This document shows, in pieces, positions 11,814 to 23,019 of a stretch of 64,000 nucleotides of DNA. This stretch comes from Guillardia theta CCMP2712. Lineage: Eukaryota > Cryptophyceae > Pyrenomonadales > Geminigeraceae. Positions within the stretch are counted from its first letter, which is position 1. Each line of letters opens with the position of its first letter. The notes under the pieces were generated by a model that saw only the letters and a program-made list of their open reading frames with translations, searched no databases and was not told the DNA's origin. The position numbers were made by a program, and so were the translations under genes. The DNA lies in assembly GCF_000315625.1 (NCBI RefSeq), contig NW_005434632.1:157901-221900 (forward strand), in the 5' to 3' direction.

Positions 11814-12072
11814 ATTTCCGGGATGTCGGCGGAGTTGGGGATCACGTGGCGCTCATCGCTTTCAGAGCTCGCCTCAGCCCCGCTCAGCAAGGCAGACTCA
11901 TTGAAGTTAGTACCTCAGCCCTTGAACCTTGTGCTGCCCCCAGCAGCACCATGGCGTCACGGGCCATGATGGCGGTGCGCCCGGGGGCATTGTCGGAGTA
12001 GGCTTGTACTGGAGGGCTTCACTCAACACCGTTAGCTTCTGCCAACCGACAACTGCTAGCCGGGCTGCAGTC

Positions 12073-12108
12073 TTTACTCAAAGTTAAGTTAAAGATCAGT
12101 ACGAGGAC
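12073..12108 (+). repeat. shared core motif, copy 2
   Basis: The site reads TTTACTCAAAG, then TTAAGTTAAAG, then ATCAGTACGAGGAC. This is the cleanest representative of the five copies. Confidence 0.8.
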
Positions 12109-12636
12109 TGATCAGGGGGGGTCACGGGTGGTAACCGCCATCCCTTATCCTTGTGCGTTTGAAACCTCAACGCTTGACTTGAAAACTACCAGATGTTTAC
12201 TCCGTCGGATAACCTAGTAAGGCGCTGGTAGGATCATCCTAGCAGATGTAAAAGGTGCTCAACGAGTCACGATGCGGAGGACCCCTGTCAGCGCAGCGAT
12301 CCTAGGAGGTCACTAGGTCGGATCTCACCTCCCTGCTGAGCTTACAGGATCAGTCACAGGCACTCGCCGTAGTCCAGCTGATCCAACTGCCGGCCCCTTA
12401 ACCCTGTAAGGGTTTGATAAGGGCCCAGCTCACGTAAGGGCCCAGCTCACGGCACTACTGGGGGAGGAGGGGGTTGGAAGAGATGGGAAGTGGGAGGATG
12501 GGGAAAGAGAAGGTGAAAGATGGGCGTTGTATATCGTGGGTATGAATCACAAACCTCACTCGCAACTTCGAGCAATTGATGTCTAGTTGTCACATTTTCA
12601 ATGATATTGTGAAATATCACCTTCTTCCATCCTTGT

Positions 12637-12727
12637 CCTCCTGTCCCCCTGTCCCCCTGTCCCCCTGTCCCCCTGTCCCCCTGTCCCCCTGTCCCCCTGT
12701 CCCCCCGTCCTCCTGTCCTCCTGTCCT
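12637..12727. repeat. 8-bp tandem repeat (GTCCCCCT)n
   Basis: About ten head-to-tail copies of GTCCCCCT, the last few degenerating to GTCCTCCT. The unit is C-rich on +. No gene is adjacent. Confidence 0.9.
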
Positions 12728-13359
12728 ATCATACAAACACTGATATCAGCTGTCATACAAAGATATCAGGCAGGTCAGGTACGCGATTGGCTCGTCAGTG
12801 CTCGAATCCGACGCGGCTTGCCCGTCACCGGCCTTGATCCTAACAGGCGTCCACTGGTGAAGTTGAAGATCAACAAAGAACCTTTAAAATAGGCTGGGAT
12901 GATACCATTGTGTGGTATTTGGCATGATCGTCATTTGCAGCTGTGAAGCCCTCGTTGATGTCCTCGTCTTGTAGCTCAAGCGATTGCGCTAAGTGGTTGT
13001 CTGCATTGTGAGATCTACAGCAACTTGTCCTCTCACAGTAACTTATCTCATCAAGCCTATCTCGTTATAACTTGGTTCATCATATCTTATCTCAGCATTA
13101 CATATCTCATTACACTTCCCGCGCTGCTTTCGGCTGCACAAGGAGGGGGTAGAGCGGTTGATTCCCCTGAAGAGCGACTACCGCATATGGCTGCTCAGTG
13201 TGTTGTCGTCTTGCCCGGTGCTAGCAGCGTCGCTCATATGATATGACCCGACTGAACACCCAACAGGCTGAGATCAGACTGATAGAACTCTGAGAATCTA
13301 TAAGAGCCCTAAGTTTCCCTCATTCCTGGTCACGAAAGAACACAAGCTTCTGAGAAGCG
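12728..13359. other. no gene seen
   Basis: Ordinary-composition sequence between the tandem repeat and GC-rich island C. Short imperfect repeats of ATCTCAT and TATCTCA occur near 13045-13110. No coding frame is supported. Confidence 0.35.
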
Positions 13360-14300
13360 AGAGCTCACACGAGGCGAGCACAGCAATCAGACTCGGCTCT
13401 TCTGACCCCTCGTCCTTCCTCTACCAGGCTCACGCGGCCTACAGGAGGATCAGCCTCTTCAGCTAGGACGGTCGCCGTTTCTCTCCTCACTAACTTTGGA
13501 ACGGGGCGAGCGGCATGCTCAGCGGCTAGCTGCCAGGCTGGATCGGATGGATTGCCCGCAGTGCCAGCCGCCTCGAATGGCGCGCCGCGGCACCGCACTG
13601 CACAGCGGCACGCCACTGCACTGCAGCAACTTACTGACCGGACTCGGATCATCCGAGACCCGCAAGCGGCGGGAGTCGCGGCCCGGCGGAGTCCGGGCCG
13701 GACTGGAATCGCCCGGCCCCGCAGACTTGGACTCCGCCGTCTGGCATTCAGATAGTCAGTGGCAGCAAAGTTCCGCCGCGGGTGACTGGGCCGGGCCGGC
13801 CGGCGTGACTCCGCGCGGCATGGCCCGGCCCGGGGGGGGGGCCACTGGGCCGGCCGGGGCCGGGGGGCGGTACGGTACGCCGGGTCCGAGCTTTTTACTT
13901 TGAAAGTTAAGTTAAAAATCAGTACGAGGACAATCAGCCGACGGTCCGAACTTCTTTGAGTAAAGTAGTTTTTTTGCCTGTCAGAGCCCGGCCGCCGCGG
14001 AGGCGCATCATTCCATTGCAATGCCCGGCCGCAGTCACTAAGTGAAGCAGTCCGATCCGTGGCACCGCCCCGGTACTCCGGTACTCCGGAATAAAATCGA
14101 GTCTGATCGAAAGAGATTGAATCTTTGCTGTCATTGTTTGCTCCATCACGATCGTGATCGGGACTCAAAGATCCGGTGTCACCGAGTGTCAAGACTCTTC
14201 AACGGCTTCAACGGTCCATCAAAAGTGTCTCCTTCAAGGCTTCAGAGGGTACTTTACTAACCCGACTATAGTAGTCGGATGGGGGGTGGGTCATGACTGG
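13360..14300. other. GC-rich island C with core motif
   Basis: A strongly GC-rich block (CCGGCC, GGCCCGG and CGGTACGGTACG words) with the shared core at 13893-13931. A partial inverted core (TTTGAGTAAAG) lies at 13956-13966. Long open frames here come from the base composition and show no protein-like pattern. Confidence 0.6.
13893..13931 (+). repeat. shared core motif, copy 3
   Basis: TTTTTACTTTGAAAG, then TTAAGTTAAAA, then ATCAGTACGAGGAC. It has the same orientation as the other four copies. Confidence 0.75.
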
Positions 14301-14439
14301 AAAGGGGGCGCCTGACGTAGAAGTCACTCTATGACTGTTTGCTCCTCCTCGCCTAGTCAACCTCTTGGTCATCTTCCCGTGGGCCGACCGAGCCTCCCGC
14401 CCCGTCAACATCAGTCTGAACTCCTCCCTCGACTCTCAC

Positions 14440-14605
14440 GTCAGCAGCAGCAGCAGCAGCACAAGAAGCAGAAGGAGAAGAAAAGGAGGAAGAGGAAGAG
14501 GAAGAGGAAAGAGGACGAGGAAGACAAAGGAGAGGAGCACCTCAAGTCGCAGCGTCATTGTCATTGTCATTGTCATTGTCATCGTGATCAGATTGATTCC
14601 AGTTC
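14440..14605. repeat. CAG, AGG and TCATTG simple repeats
   Basis: A CAG run (about 14442-14460), an AG-rich run (14463-14540) and TCATTG hexamers (about 14555-14582) lie directly upstream of the small-protein gene at 14651. They could be translated as poly-Gln and basic stretches, but no reading frame was established. Confidence 0.6.
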
Positions 14606-14650
14606 GACTCACTGACTCGCCCTCTCTCGTACTCTGGTATATCGTCAAGC

Positions 14651-14944
14651 ATGTGCTCTAGTACAGCTGATTCCAAGAACAAACCTCCTCAGAGCTTTGT
14701 AGCATTCGCAGGCCTGACTGATGTGGATGAAGAATCCGGGGAGGCGGACTTCGTGTATGGAAGCTTAACGGATTCCTTCAACGTCGCCCTTCAGCCGGCT
14801 CATAGAAGCAGCACATCCTGTTGTAAGGGCCTCTTTGAGTCGACCTTGATTCCTGGATGCTGGTCGAGCAGAGCAGCCAGCAACTATGATCCCACTACCC
14901 GGCGTCTCTACAACAAGATCATCGCATGGGAGATGCTGAGCTAA
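14651..14944 (+). CDS. small protein, YDPT-RRLYN family (copy 2)
   Basis: An ATG-started frame of 97 residues. It shares with the minus-strand frame at 10987-11373 the spaced pattern [YL]G[SC]L[TS]D[SC]FN, then PG[GC]W, then YDPT[TA]RRLYN[KR] close to the C-terminus. The N-terminal part is acidic and unique. There is no signal peptide or membrane helix. The two copies point away from each other and enclose GC-rich islands B and C. The family is not recognised, and no function is offered. Confidence 0.55.
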   Translation: MCSSTADSKNKPPQSFVAFAGLTDVDEESGEADFVYGSLTDSFNVALQPAHRSSTSCCKGLFESTLIPGCWSSRAASNYDPTTRRLYNKIIAWEMLS

Positions 14945-15703
14945 GGCAGAGACCTGGATGAGGCAAGCTGAGATAGTAGATGCCTTGCTATCATGTCTTT
15001 GCTGGACGTCACGTGTAGAACATTTTCTTGTACATAGATAGACTGAGATTTTGTTTCTATTGCAGATAAGTAACATCTATTGTCAATAGGTATTTAAACA
15101 TCTTGTCAAACATTGGTCTTAGCGCTTTAGACATGGTGAACTGTACTCAAGACTTCTTTCGCTTCCTCCTCCTCTTCTTCTTCGTTGTACTTGACTCACT
15201 CGCACCCCTACTTGCATGCTCTGATGTCAGTGACCATAGACCAAAGAAAGAAGTCAAAGTCACCTGTCGACCACCATTTCTCTTCTTCTGACTTCTTCTA
15301 AGACAGCATTCACGAAAACGGGCTCAATTTCATCTCCCGGCCTGCTGCACAGCTGTTGTCAGAATCCAGGTGCAGGAGAAAGACAAATCGAGCTTGATGG
15401 GGAGAATTTGGGAGCAAGGGAGAGGGATTGTAGACAGGGAAGAGGGGGAGGAAAGAGGGAGAAAAAGCGAAAAAGGAGGTGGAGAATGACAAGGCGGACA
15501 ACAGATCGCATTGTATCGTTGCTTGAAAAGGAATGGACGGGTAAAACGATTCACCGGACGACTTGCTCTCGCAAGTTTGCAACAACTTCTTTTTCTGTTA
15601 GCTGTCGACTGTTCCAAAAATATCATGAGCGAACTGTCATATGCATCAAATGCCGCATTCACCTGTGACCGGCGAGGACGTTCTCCACGACCTACTGAGA
15701 CTG
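14945..15703. other. no gene seen
   Basis: Sequence downstream of small-protein copy 2. It contains a C/T run on + near 15163-15185 and a purine-rich run near 15405-15485. Open frames here are short and unconvincing. Confidence 0.3.
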
Positions 15704-16670
15704 TCAGGGAGGGTGGGAGGACAGCGGTAGTACACAAGACCTGCTGCATGTACACGTTTGACACGTCCTTCCATGGTTTGCACGGCTGCTTCTCAGCTTC
15801 AGGGCTGACAGCCGTTGAGCAGGAGGAGTAGGATTGACACATGCCCCTTGATACCCAGCATTCAAGTCAGCGACTCTGATGACTCTGAAAGCAATGGAGA
15901 GACAACCTGTGGATGTGATGGGATGTGAACTTGGGGTACAACACAATGGCCCGCCCCAGCCCGTTGACCTTTGGAACAGCGTGAGGAGAAACAAGAACAA
16001 CGTTCAAGACAACGATGCGATCGATGACTTGACTTGACATGATCTCGGAGCATGATGCCGAAACTGCAAAACAGTTGAGGCCGCATGTTCTGATTTCCTT
16101 CTCAGCCTACAGGCCACATCATGTGATGTAATCGTCAGACTTACAACGGACGTACCTGAAGACGAAGAGGCTGATCGTTGGAAGCAAACAATGTCAGCCT
16201 TGTCATCCAGGATCCTTGGACAGAACTCAAGTTGCAGATAGATGTTGTCTGCAGGAAGAACAATCATTTCCTGCGTTTCTCTCGCATCACCAGGATACAA
16301 TCTCAAGTTGTTTTGTCCTGATCTGTGAAATTTCTTGACCGTCAGTCTGCCACTCTGTCAAGATCAGGTGAACAGCAGCAAGAAAAGCATCACGAAAGCC
16401 GACTGCAGCCTGTGGTGTAGCAAGGCAGACAGGAGGGAACAGGTGGCACATTTCAAACTCTTTGCAACAGTTTGAATTCTATCAGTGAGTTTTTGCCTAT
16501 CCAGCTTGACGGTTGAGTTTCCTTTCCTGTCGCATCTGCGGACTAGAGTTAATCTCAATGAAAGTTCAACATCCGTTAACAGACAGGTTGGCTGGTAGCA
16601 GAGCATGTTGAGAAAGTGTCGGTGTGTCAAAGCTATTCGCAAGGCGACGAACGTCTTCAGAGTAAATCAT
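15704..16670 (-). CDS. possible unrecognised multi-exon gene
   Basis: Several minus-strand segments have protein-like composition: around 16160-16306 (including DARETQEMIVLPADNIYLQL), around 15830-15960 (including CLSIAFRVIRVADLNAGYQG), and an ATG-started stretch near 16640-16670. They could be exons separated by short introns, but no consistent set of splice sites or family motif was found. It may equally be non-coding. Confidence 0.2.
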
Positions 16671-16806
16671 GTTATGTTCGTCAAGATCACAGTGACATAA
16701 GTGGACCAGAATCATCAATGTAAGGAAGAGCAGGAAAGTTGTTTTTGTCTGTCGCTGTCAGTGTGTTTAGGGCCGTGGTGTGGTAATGCATCTGCAGTGA
16801 ATGTTG

Positions 16807-19422
16807 TCAGGGGTTCTGCTCAGAGCTGGAGACATCACTGATTACAATCTTGTCGACCCGAGGCAGGTCTGCCAGTATCGCCTTCAACTCAGTCTGGTTG
16901 GTCGCAGGGAACTTCTGCAGATGCCGGTCAGCTCTCATTCTAGTTCTCAACATGGGAAGACCCACATGGGTTGTCATTGGCCTCTTGCAAGTACATGCCC
17001 GAGACGCGTGAATGACGATGGGCAGGTGTTTGTTGGAACCTGCGGTGAGATCAGTGAAAGAGGAACAGTGAGGACGAGGTGGTCGGACAGAGAAAGATAG
17101 GAGCGATGAGCGACGATGCGTTGTTGAGCTCCTGCAGAAAAGAGCAAGTCACAAGGTACTACGTCTTATTTGTTACTCACAGAAGTCAATTCCGTTGCAA
17201 AAAGCACTTCTTGTTGGCCGCTGAAAGCAACATCTTCGAGCATGTCAGTCGTAAACCTCAATTCTCATCTCACTACCTTGCGAGCTGCATCTCTTGTTCT
17301 TGCACTGCGCACCCCAGGCCAAGAGGCCTCGGTGCCATGATTGTGACATAAGTTTGCGATCACTGACAACAGCTTTCTTCTGCGTGCTCGCCAGCATGAA
17401 AGAACTTTGCGGTGTAGCTTCAACCCAGACAGCTGTCACTGGCGACGGCGGCTTAGAGCAGATTGGAGGGCTCAAGAATTCCTCTACGTTTATACAGCAA
17501 TCTTGAGGAGATTGTTGGTCCGCAAACTCGATCGTTTGATTTCCACGACGGAGCACAACCAACATCTCAACGACGCTGCTTCTGTTCGCCACGGGCGACA
17601 CCTTTGCACTGGGTGCCTGGCCAGCTGGTTGGGAAGAGTTTGATACATTCTGACAGAGACCCTTGCAGAACAATCTCTCAAAGGTTGAAGGAATTGCGGT
17701 CTCAAAGCCTGGGGAGGAGAGGAAGAGCATCGACTCTTCCTTGAGCGCTCGGAGCATGCTTTCTGCCACGGCGCTCCACCTCGAGCGGTTCAAGAGGTTG
17801 TGGCATGCGATGGTCACAGTCTGGCAGGACTCGTCGCAATCAGAAGGCTTCCCTGCCATCCTCAGGGAGTAGGGGAATGTGGCCCCGACGATCTCCACTC
17901 GGTTCACCCAGGAAGACTTTGTCTTGTGATCGGAGCACATGTTGTTGGTGAGGTGTAGAAAATCTCTCCTGGTGATGTTGGAGAGAGACAGCGCATCGCT
18001 CGAGTTTGTTTCCTTCCCACTCTTCCTAGCCTTCTTCCCTGATGACGCGGTCTTGTGCTTAGCTAGAGCTTTCAGCCACAGGACTGTCTTATTGCGGATG
18101 ATCGGAACCATGAGCCTGCAGGCCTGGCATGAGATGTCGTCGGCGACTCTCTCCTGCTGTCTCTGCTTCTCAGCACAGTCGTCTCTCTTCTTCACACAGT
18201 CCATGAACTCGAAATTCCCATGGCAATCGAAGAAGTCGAACTGAGAACAAGGGATTGCCTGGAGGTCTTGTTGAGCTACATCTTGCGACTCAACATCCCT
18301 TTCAGCATGTTGCTTCACGCCCCTCCTTTGGTCGTCCACATTCACTTTTTCGTAGATGGCAGCAACCAGGTCTTCGTTCATAACCTCATTGCAGAACTCC
18401 ACTCCCTGTTCAACGCACCAATCGTGCACCTGCAGAGCTGTCATCTTGGTGACCTCAACATCGCAACAACATCACAACATTGAAGTTGCAAAGGAACAGC
18501 AAGAGTTGCAGGACGCAAAACAGCAAGAATGACCTTGGGGCCGAAGTCAAGGGCAGCCCGGTGCTCAAGGTTGAAGTCTTCTTTCTCGACAATTTCAGAG
18601 TGTTTGGAGTGATGATGGGGATCATGATGATGATGATGATCCTGGTTACGATGATGATCGACATGCTGATCATGCCGAGACGATTCTTGCTTGCTCGGAT
18701 CTTTCCTGCTGAACCAGTCCTTCATCTCACCGGGCAAGCATTCTTCCAGATGATTGTTGTGCTCCGAACCAATGGATGACAAGTGGCAGGAGTGAGAAGT
18801 CTGAATCTGAAACGTGATGTCTTTGCCGACATCCATGAGAGAATCTGATGGATTCATGTCACAATGACAATCAGGCAAGCTGCAAGTGCACTTAAAACCT
18901 CCGAGTGAAGGATTCCTCAAGATGAGCATGGCGGTGACAGAGCACGCGAGGATGCCATAGAAGGCTGTGCACCAGATGTAGCTGGACAGAAGATCTCTGG
19001 CCTTGTCTACGACGAGGATCAAACAGCCTGCCGGGAGAGGCAAAGGCTGTATGAGCTTCAATTGAGGGAGTGAGAGCGTTCAAACCTTGCAGCGAAGTGG
19101 ATAGGTGAGATCTCTTCTTGAATTTCTTCTGCAGCAGTCGGGCATGCTTATGTCAGTGGCGAGTACATCATGAAATCATCGCAACCAGAGCTTCAGTCAG
19201 CTTGTCGTCGAGTTTGCCAGGCTCCTCGTTTGCATTCACCTCACATCGAAGAACTTCTGCAAGGAGACATCGAATCGAACCCAACCTGATGCCACATAGC
19301 GGGCAGTTGCCCCTGCCAAACTCTATCAAGAGAGGGGCTGACACCAATAAAGAACCGCACTTTTCCCCGCATCCTGCATGGCACACCTCGCACATCCAGT
19401 GCCCCTTGCTGAAACAGAGCAT
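16807..19422 (-). CDS. RING-like, membrane-anchored, His- and Cys-rich protein (5' end incomplete)
   Basis: Proposed exons: 19186-19408, 19086-19128, 18534-19027, 17306-18429, 17181-17220, 17089-17131, 16807-17039. GT-AG sites and phases agree and give at least 733 residues. The first exon carries the second half of a SIAH-type RING finger: KGHWMCEVC, then CPLCGIRLGSIRCLLAEVL; the first Cys pair would lie in an unseen upstream exon. A membrane segment follows (IWCTAFYGILACSVTAMLIL), then a Cys cluster and a His-rich run from an ATG repeat at 18619-18660. The next long exon has CQACRLMVPII and CDESCQTVTIACHNLL, spaced like saposin/canopy-type disulphide folds. An ER-membrane ubiquitin ligase is one reading. 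The 17306/17220 junction and the link between the RING exon and the rest are the weakest points; they may be two genes. Confidence 0.45.
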
Positions 19423-19894
19423 GTCAGAAAAACATCGAGCCCTGATATTCAGGTGAGCGCTCTATGCGGGCATGTTCTTCCTCAATGGCACGAGATTCTC
19501 GATCTCCGGGAAAAGAAATGGCGGCTAAAACGATCCGCCGACAACGAACTTGACGAGACTCGCTGTATCACAGTATGGGCAATAACATGTTTCATGGTGT
19601 ACTAAACAATGTGGTGTATGGTGTTTCTCTCATAATACGGCGTCCTTCCCAACTTTCAAACACATTCCACACAGCTCTCACAAAAATGTGATGCAATCTC
19701 AACACCAAATCTCTGAAGGGTCTTGTCTTCCATCATTTCAAATGCAATACTTCATCGTAATACTCGTGATGAGAAGATCCTTTCCCCTCTCCTCTCTTCT
19801 TCTTACCTGCATTGCATAATCCGCCCGCTGCCCCCGCCGCACTGCAAGCATCGCCATATTTCCATCTTGACTCGGCTCAACCCACCCTGTTCCT
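19423..19894. other. upstream region of the RING-like gene
   Basis: The missing first exon of the RING-like gene should lie here on the minus strand. No frame with the expected Cys-x2-Cys start could be fixed. Nothing else was recognised. Confidence 0.3.
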
Positions 19895-20190
19895 ACCACC
19901 CTCATCTACCCTCACCCCACCCCTGTTTCCCCGTCCAAGGAAACTTCAGTACCGGTGGTACAGAGCACTTGTATCACCCCTGCATGTTGTCACACTCCTC
20001 GTGAGCACCCCCTGTTGTTACTTTGTGAAATACTGGGTAGGGTGTTTTGATCTGGTTGGGTACTATCAAATCGCATTGGATGAACCGGGTATTGTAATAT
20101 TGATTTGTACGGGTACCATATTTAATTGAGGGGTAGTGAGTACTGAGGGTGGGGTATTTTTGAATTCGAGAATTCGGGTGGGGGTGGTCT
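19895..20190. repeat. TACCC tract switching to GGGTA tract
   Basis: The + strand is C-rich (CTACCCTC, ACCCCACCCC) at 19895-19990 and G-rich (GGGTAGGG, GGGTGGGG) at 20036-20190. The switch lies in the divergent interval between the minus-strand RING-like gene and the plus-strand CD2BP2-like gene. Each gene therefore has the G-rich version upstream on its own sense strand. Confidence 0.6.
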
Positions 20191-20328
20191 GTATGAGGGC
20201 GCATCGACGAGCGCAGGGATCCATGGCGGACGCAGGGGAGAGAGCGCTTGAGGAGGAGCTGGCAAGGAAGAGAAAGAAGGTAAGGAAGGGAAGAAGAAAA
20301 AGGGAGGAGGGAGGGAAGACATGTATGA

Positions 20329-20490
20329 GATAGAGACGGAGACGGAGACGGAGACGGAGACAGACAGACAAGGCAGAGACAGAGACAGAGACAGAGACAG
20401 AGACAGAGACAGAGACAGATAAGGCAGAGATAGACAAGGCAGAGATAGAGACAGACAGAGGCAGAGGCAGAGACAGAGACAGAGACGGAA
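20329..20490. repeat. GAGACG/GAGACA microsatellite
   Basis: Tandem GAGACG then GAGACA hexamers interrupted by GACAAGGCA. It is the same unit as in the dikinase intron at 4330-4545. Confidence 0.85.
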
Positions 20491-20786
20491 ACATTTCGGT
20501 GATGAAATGAAAAGATCGAATGATAGTGATGGTATCAATCACGGATTGAGGAGCATGTGGCAAGATGCTGGCGAGGAAACAAGGCCTTCCGCAGCATGAT
20601 TCATGTTGAAGCATGTTCGAGCAATCACGCACAGAAATCCTCGACATATTTCAATTAGCTGATCGGCCAAAGCAGTCGACATAACTGGTGAAAGACAGAA
20701 ATGTATGATAGGGGATCCTCCCCATCGCCATGCCTCGATGATCGCGAAATGTCTATGCTAAGAGCTCAAGCATAGCAAGCAGAATT

Positions 20787-20984
20787 CTAGCTAAATGAAT
20801 TAGTGACACTCAAGTGACCGAAAGGAGTAGAGCGAGTTTCATTCATAAGAAGAGCTGAGTGACCTGCTCTTGACTCCGACTCAAACAACCCTTGCTTCAG
20901 AATCGCTTCGGAGATGAGTTTGGAAGAGTCGGCCGAAGGCGCAAGGGAGCCGGCAAGCACTACCAGGAGGAAGTGGACAGGCAT
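20787..20984 (-). CDS. possible small secreted protein
   Basis: An ATG-started frame of 65 residues begins MPVHFLLVVLAGSLAPSADS, which resembles a signal peptide with a cleavage site. It lies divergent to the CD2BP2-like gene, 148 bases from that start. No homologue is recognised and the frame could be chance. Confidence 0.22.
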   Translation of the reverse strand: MPVHFLLVVLAGSLAPSADSSKLISEAILKQGLFESESRAGHSALLMNETRSTPFGHLSVTNSFS

Positions 20985-21132
20985 CGAATTTAGAGGAGTC
21001 CATTGACCATGGCTGAGCGATGCTTCAGGTTCGATGACATGGATGATGGTGACGATGCGCCCAAGCAGAGGTGAAAACAACTGGGAGGCGGCTGCTCTAG
21101 GCTGATAGTAGAGCAGGCGCCGGGCCGGGGCG

Positions 21133-22752
21133 ATGCAGTCCTCGATGAAGATGGGGCGAGAGCTCAAAGAGGTTTGGAGGGAAGAGATGGAGAGACCTTG
21201 TCTAATCTCCTTGCCCCAGGTTGAAAACGCTGCCGAAGACTGGGAACACAGTGAAGACAGCGAAGAAGAGGCTGAGCGAAGAAAGTGAGTTTTGCGTTGA
21301 TCTTGGAACTATGTCTTGTCCTTCGATTGACTCTTCCTCAAAGGTATGAAGAAGAAAGTGGAATCAGGATAGAGCCCTTCAACACAGTAATCCCCAACCC
21401 TGCTCTGTATCTTTCAACCCTAAACATAGACAAACAGGATATGGAGCGAGAAGAAGGTCATTTTGATGCTGCATCCGGCCACTATGTAGAAGATAAGTTC
21501 AAGATGTCACAAGTATATGTTTGAAGCACTTTGTTCGTTACTGAAAATTTTGCGTTAGAGAGATGCATGGCTCGATGAGGTCAATGACAAGTACGCACAT
21601 GGCCTACAAAAGCCTGTCGCGCGGAACAAAGAGGAAGAAAACGAGGACGACGAGATGGAAGAGGAAGTCGATCAACAGTCGTTGCTTAAGTAATCTGAAA
21701 CCTCAGCAACTTAATCGGGCTCTAATGATCTGCCAGGATCTTGTACGAAGCGCTCAAAGAGGGAGAGACAGTCGTTGCTTTCCTCCGCCGCATGCGAGCT
21801 GACAAGGAGAATCTTGGTAAATGACCTTCACGAAGATCCTGCTGGCAAATGATCGTGAGCTTGCAGAGTCAGAAGTTTTCAACAAGGTCACTGAGGCATC
21901 GGACAAACTTCTAGCTGGTACGTTCATCGCTCAAGGCTCCTTCATGCCTTGCCTTGATGATTCGACTGGCAGCTGGGTATCTGAATGTGTACTCGGACCC
22001 CCGAGAGAAGATTGCTCAAAGAATCCAGTTCGAGCAGCCAGCCGGTGACCTGATGCCGAGCTGTCGTGCTCGTGGTGATCCAGCTGCAGAGACGGAGGAG
22101 GTTCCTGACGATGGCCGGACGTGGGAGTACAAGATCCTCTCTGAAGATGTCAGTTCACTATGATCCGAATATCGCCATGCTGACCGGGACGCAGCAACAC
22201 TCAGCTCTTGCACAGCTGGACCCCAAGAAGATGTCCATCAAAGATCTGAGGGCTTACCTTGACTCCCAGGTCCTCCTTTTTCACGCTGCAATTTTGCGAG
22301 ACTGATTCAAGATAGGGCGTGTCTTACAAGGGAATTGTTGAAAAAGAGGATCTTGAGGCAAAAGCATCTCAGGTGTTGGACAAAGCGAAGAAGGTAACAA
22401 GGAGAAAAGTTTGTATTCTTGTGTTGAAAGTGTCGCAGATGCTTGATATGGTCTATGGACCCTTCACTACCTCTCAAATGAGGTACTTGTGTTTGGATGT
22501 AGTGCTGCGATTCCAACATCGAAGCTTCTTTCAGATCCTGGATCAAAAGTGGTTATTTTTCGGGCGAACAAGTAGCAATGATTCGGCAGGTAAGCGAAGA
22601 ACATCTTCTGAACTTCTCATCTCTTCTTTTTGCGCCCTGTTACCTTTGCTGATCAAAGCCTTAAATGATGTCATTGGCGTCAGGTGACGGACCCTCCTTC
22701 CGATTTCGTTCGAACAGATCGGGTTGACCTAGATGATCTGATTGCTTCATGA
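21133..22752 (+). CDS. CD2BP2: CD2BP2/LIN1-type spliceosomal GYF protein with inserted SAP-like module
   Basis: Proposed 13 exons: 21133-21171, 21220-21284, 21344-21386, 21438-21512, 21559-21689, 21737-21816, 21867-21917, 21973-22148, 22216-22269, 22316-22393, 22439-22482, 22535-22589, 22684-22752. All are GT-AG with consistent phases, giving 319 residues (human about 341). Family landmarks appear in order: YEEESGIRIEPFN, REEGHFD, DAWLDEVND, LYEALKEGETV, then a GYF domain (WEYK, GPFTTSQM, W-x2-SGYF). The GYF domain binds proline-rich ligands; the family (yeast Lin1/Snu40, human U5-52K) assists U5 snRNP assembly in the nucleus. Residues about 221-264 (exons 9-10) interrupt the domain between WEYK and GPF with a module resembling the MANF C-terminal SAP-like fold: KKMSIKDLRAYLDSQ, then GVSYKGIVEKEDL. 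An in-frame stop at 21109 supports the start. Confidence 0.88.
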
Positions 22753-23019
22753 GCGAAAGCTGCAACAGCTTTATCAAATTTGTTGTGCTGCCTCTATTCT
22801 TGTATGCTCATCGAACATCTCAAATAGACTGCCTGCCCTCTATTCTGATGCATGAGTAACATCGACATGTCGAGAAAAGTAATCCTCTAATTGTTTATTT
22901 ACCAAAGAAATCAGATTCAAAAGAGTATTTCTGCACATTTTCTAAACTCTTATTGTTTGCCATCTGAAAGGTTTAATTTGAAGACACGCCCTGCCCCCTT
23001 TGCCTATAAACATTATTTA

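Larger units (their letters stand above)
11690..12450. other. GC-rich island B with two core motifs
   Basis: This is a moderately GC-rich island. It contains two copies of the shared core, at 11779-11813 and 12073-12108, both on +, plus a local duplication of AAGGGCCCAGCTCACG near 12419-12450. No coding frame is convincing. Confidence 0.55.

Noticed and set aside
13365-14192. 275-residue minus-strand frame in GC-rich island C
   Set aside because: Arg/Pro/Ala-rich translation caused by base composition; frames are open on both strands and no motif is present.
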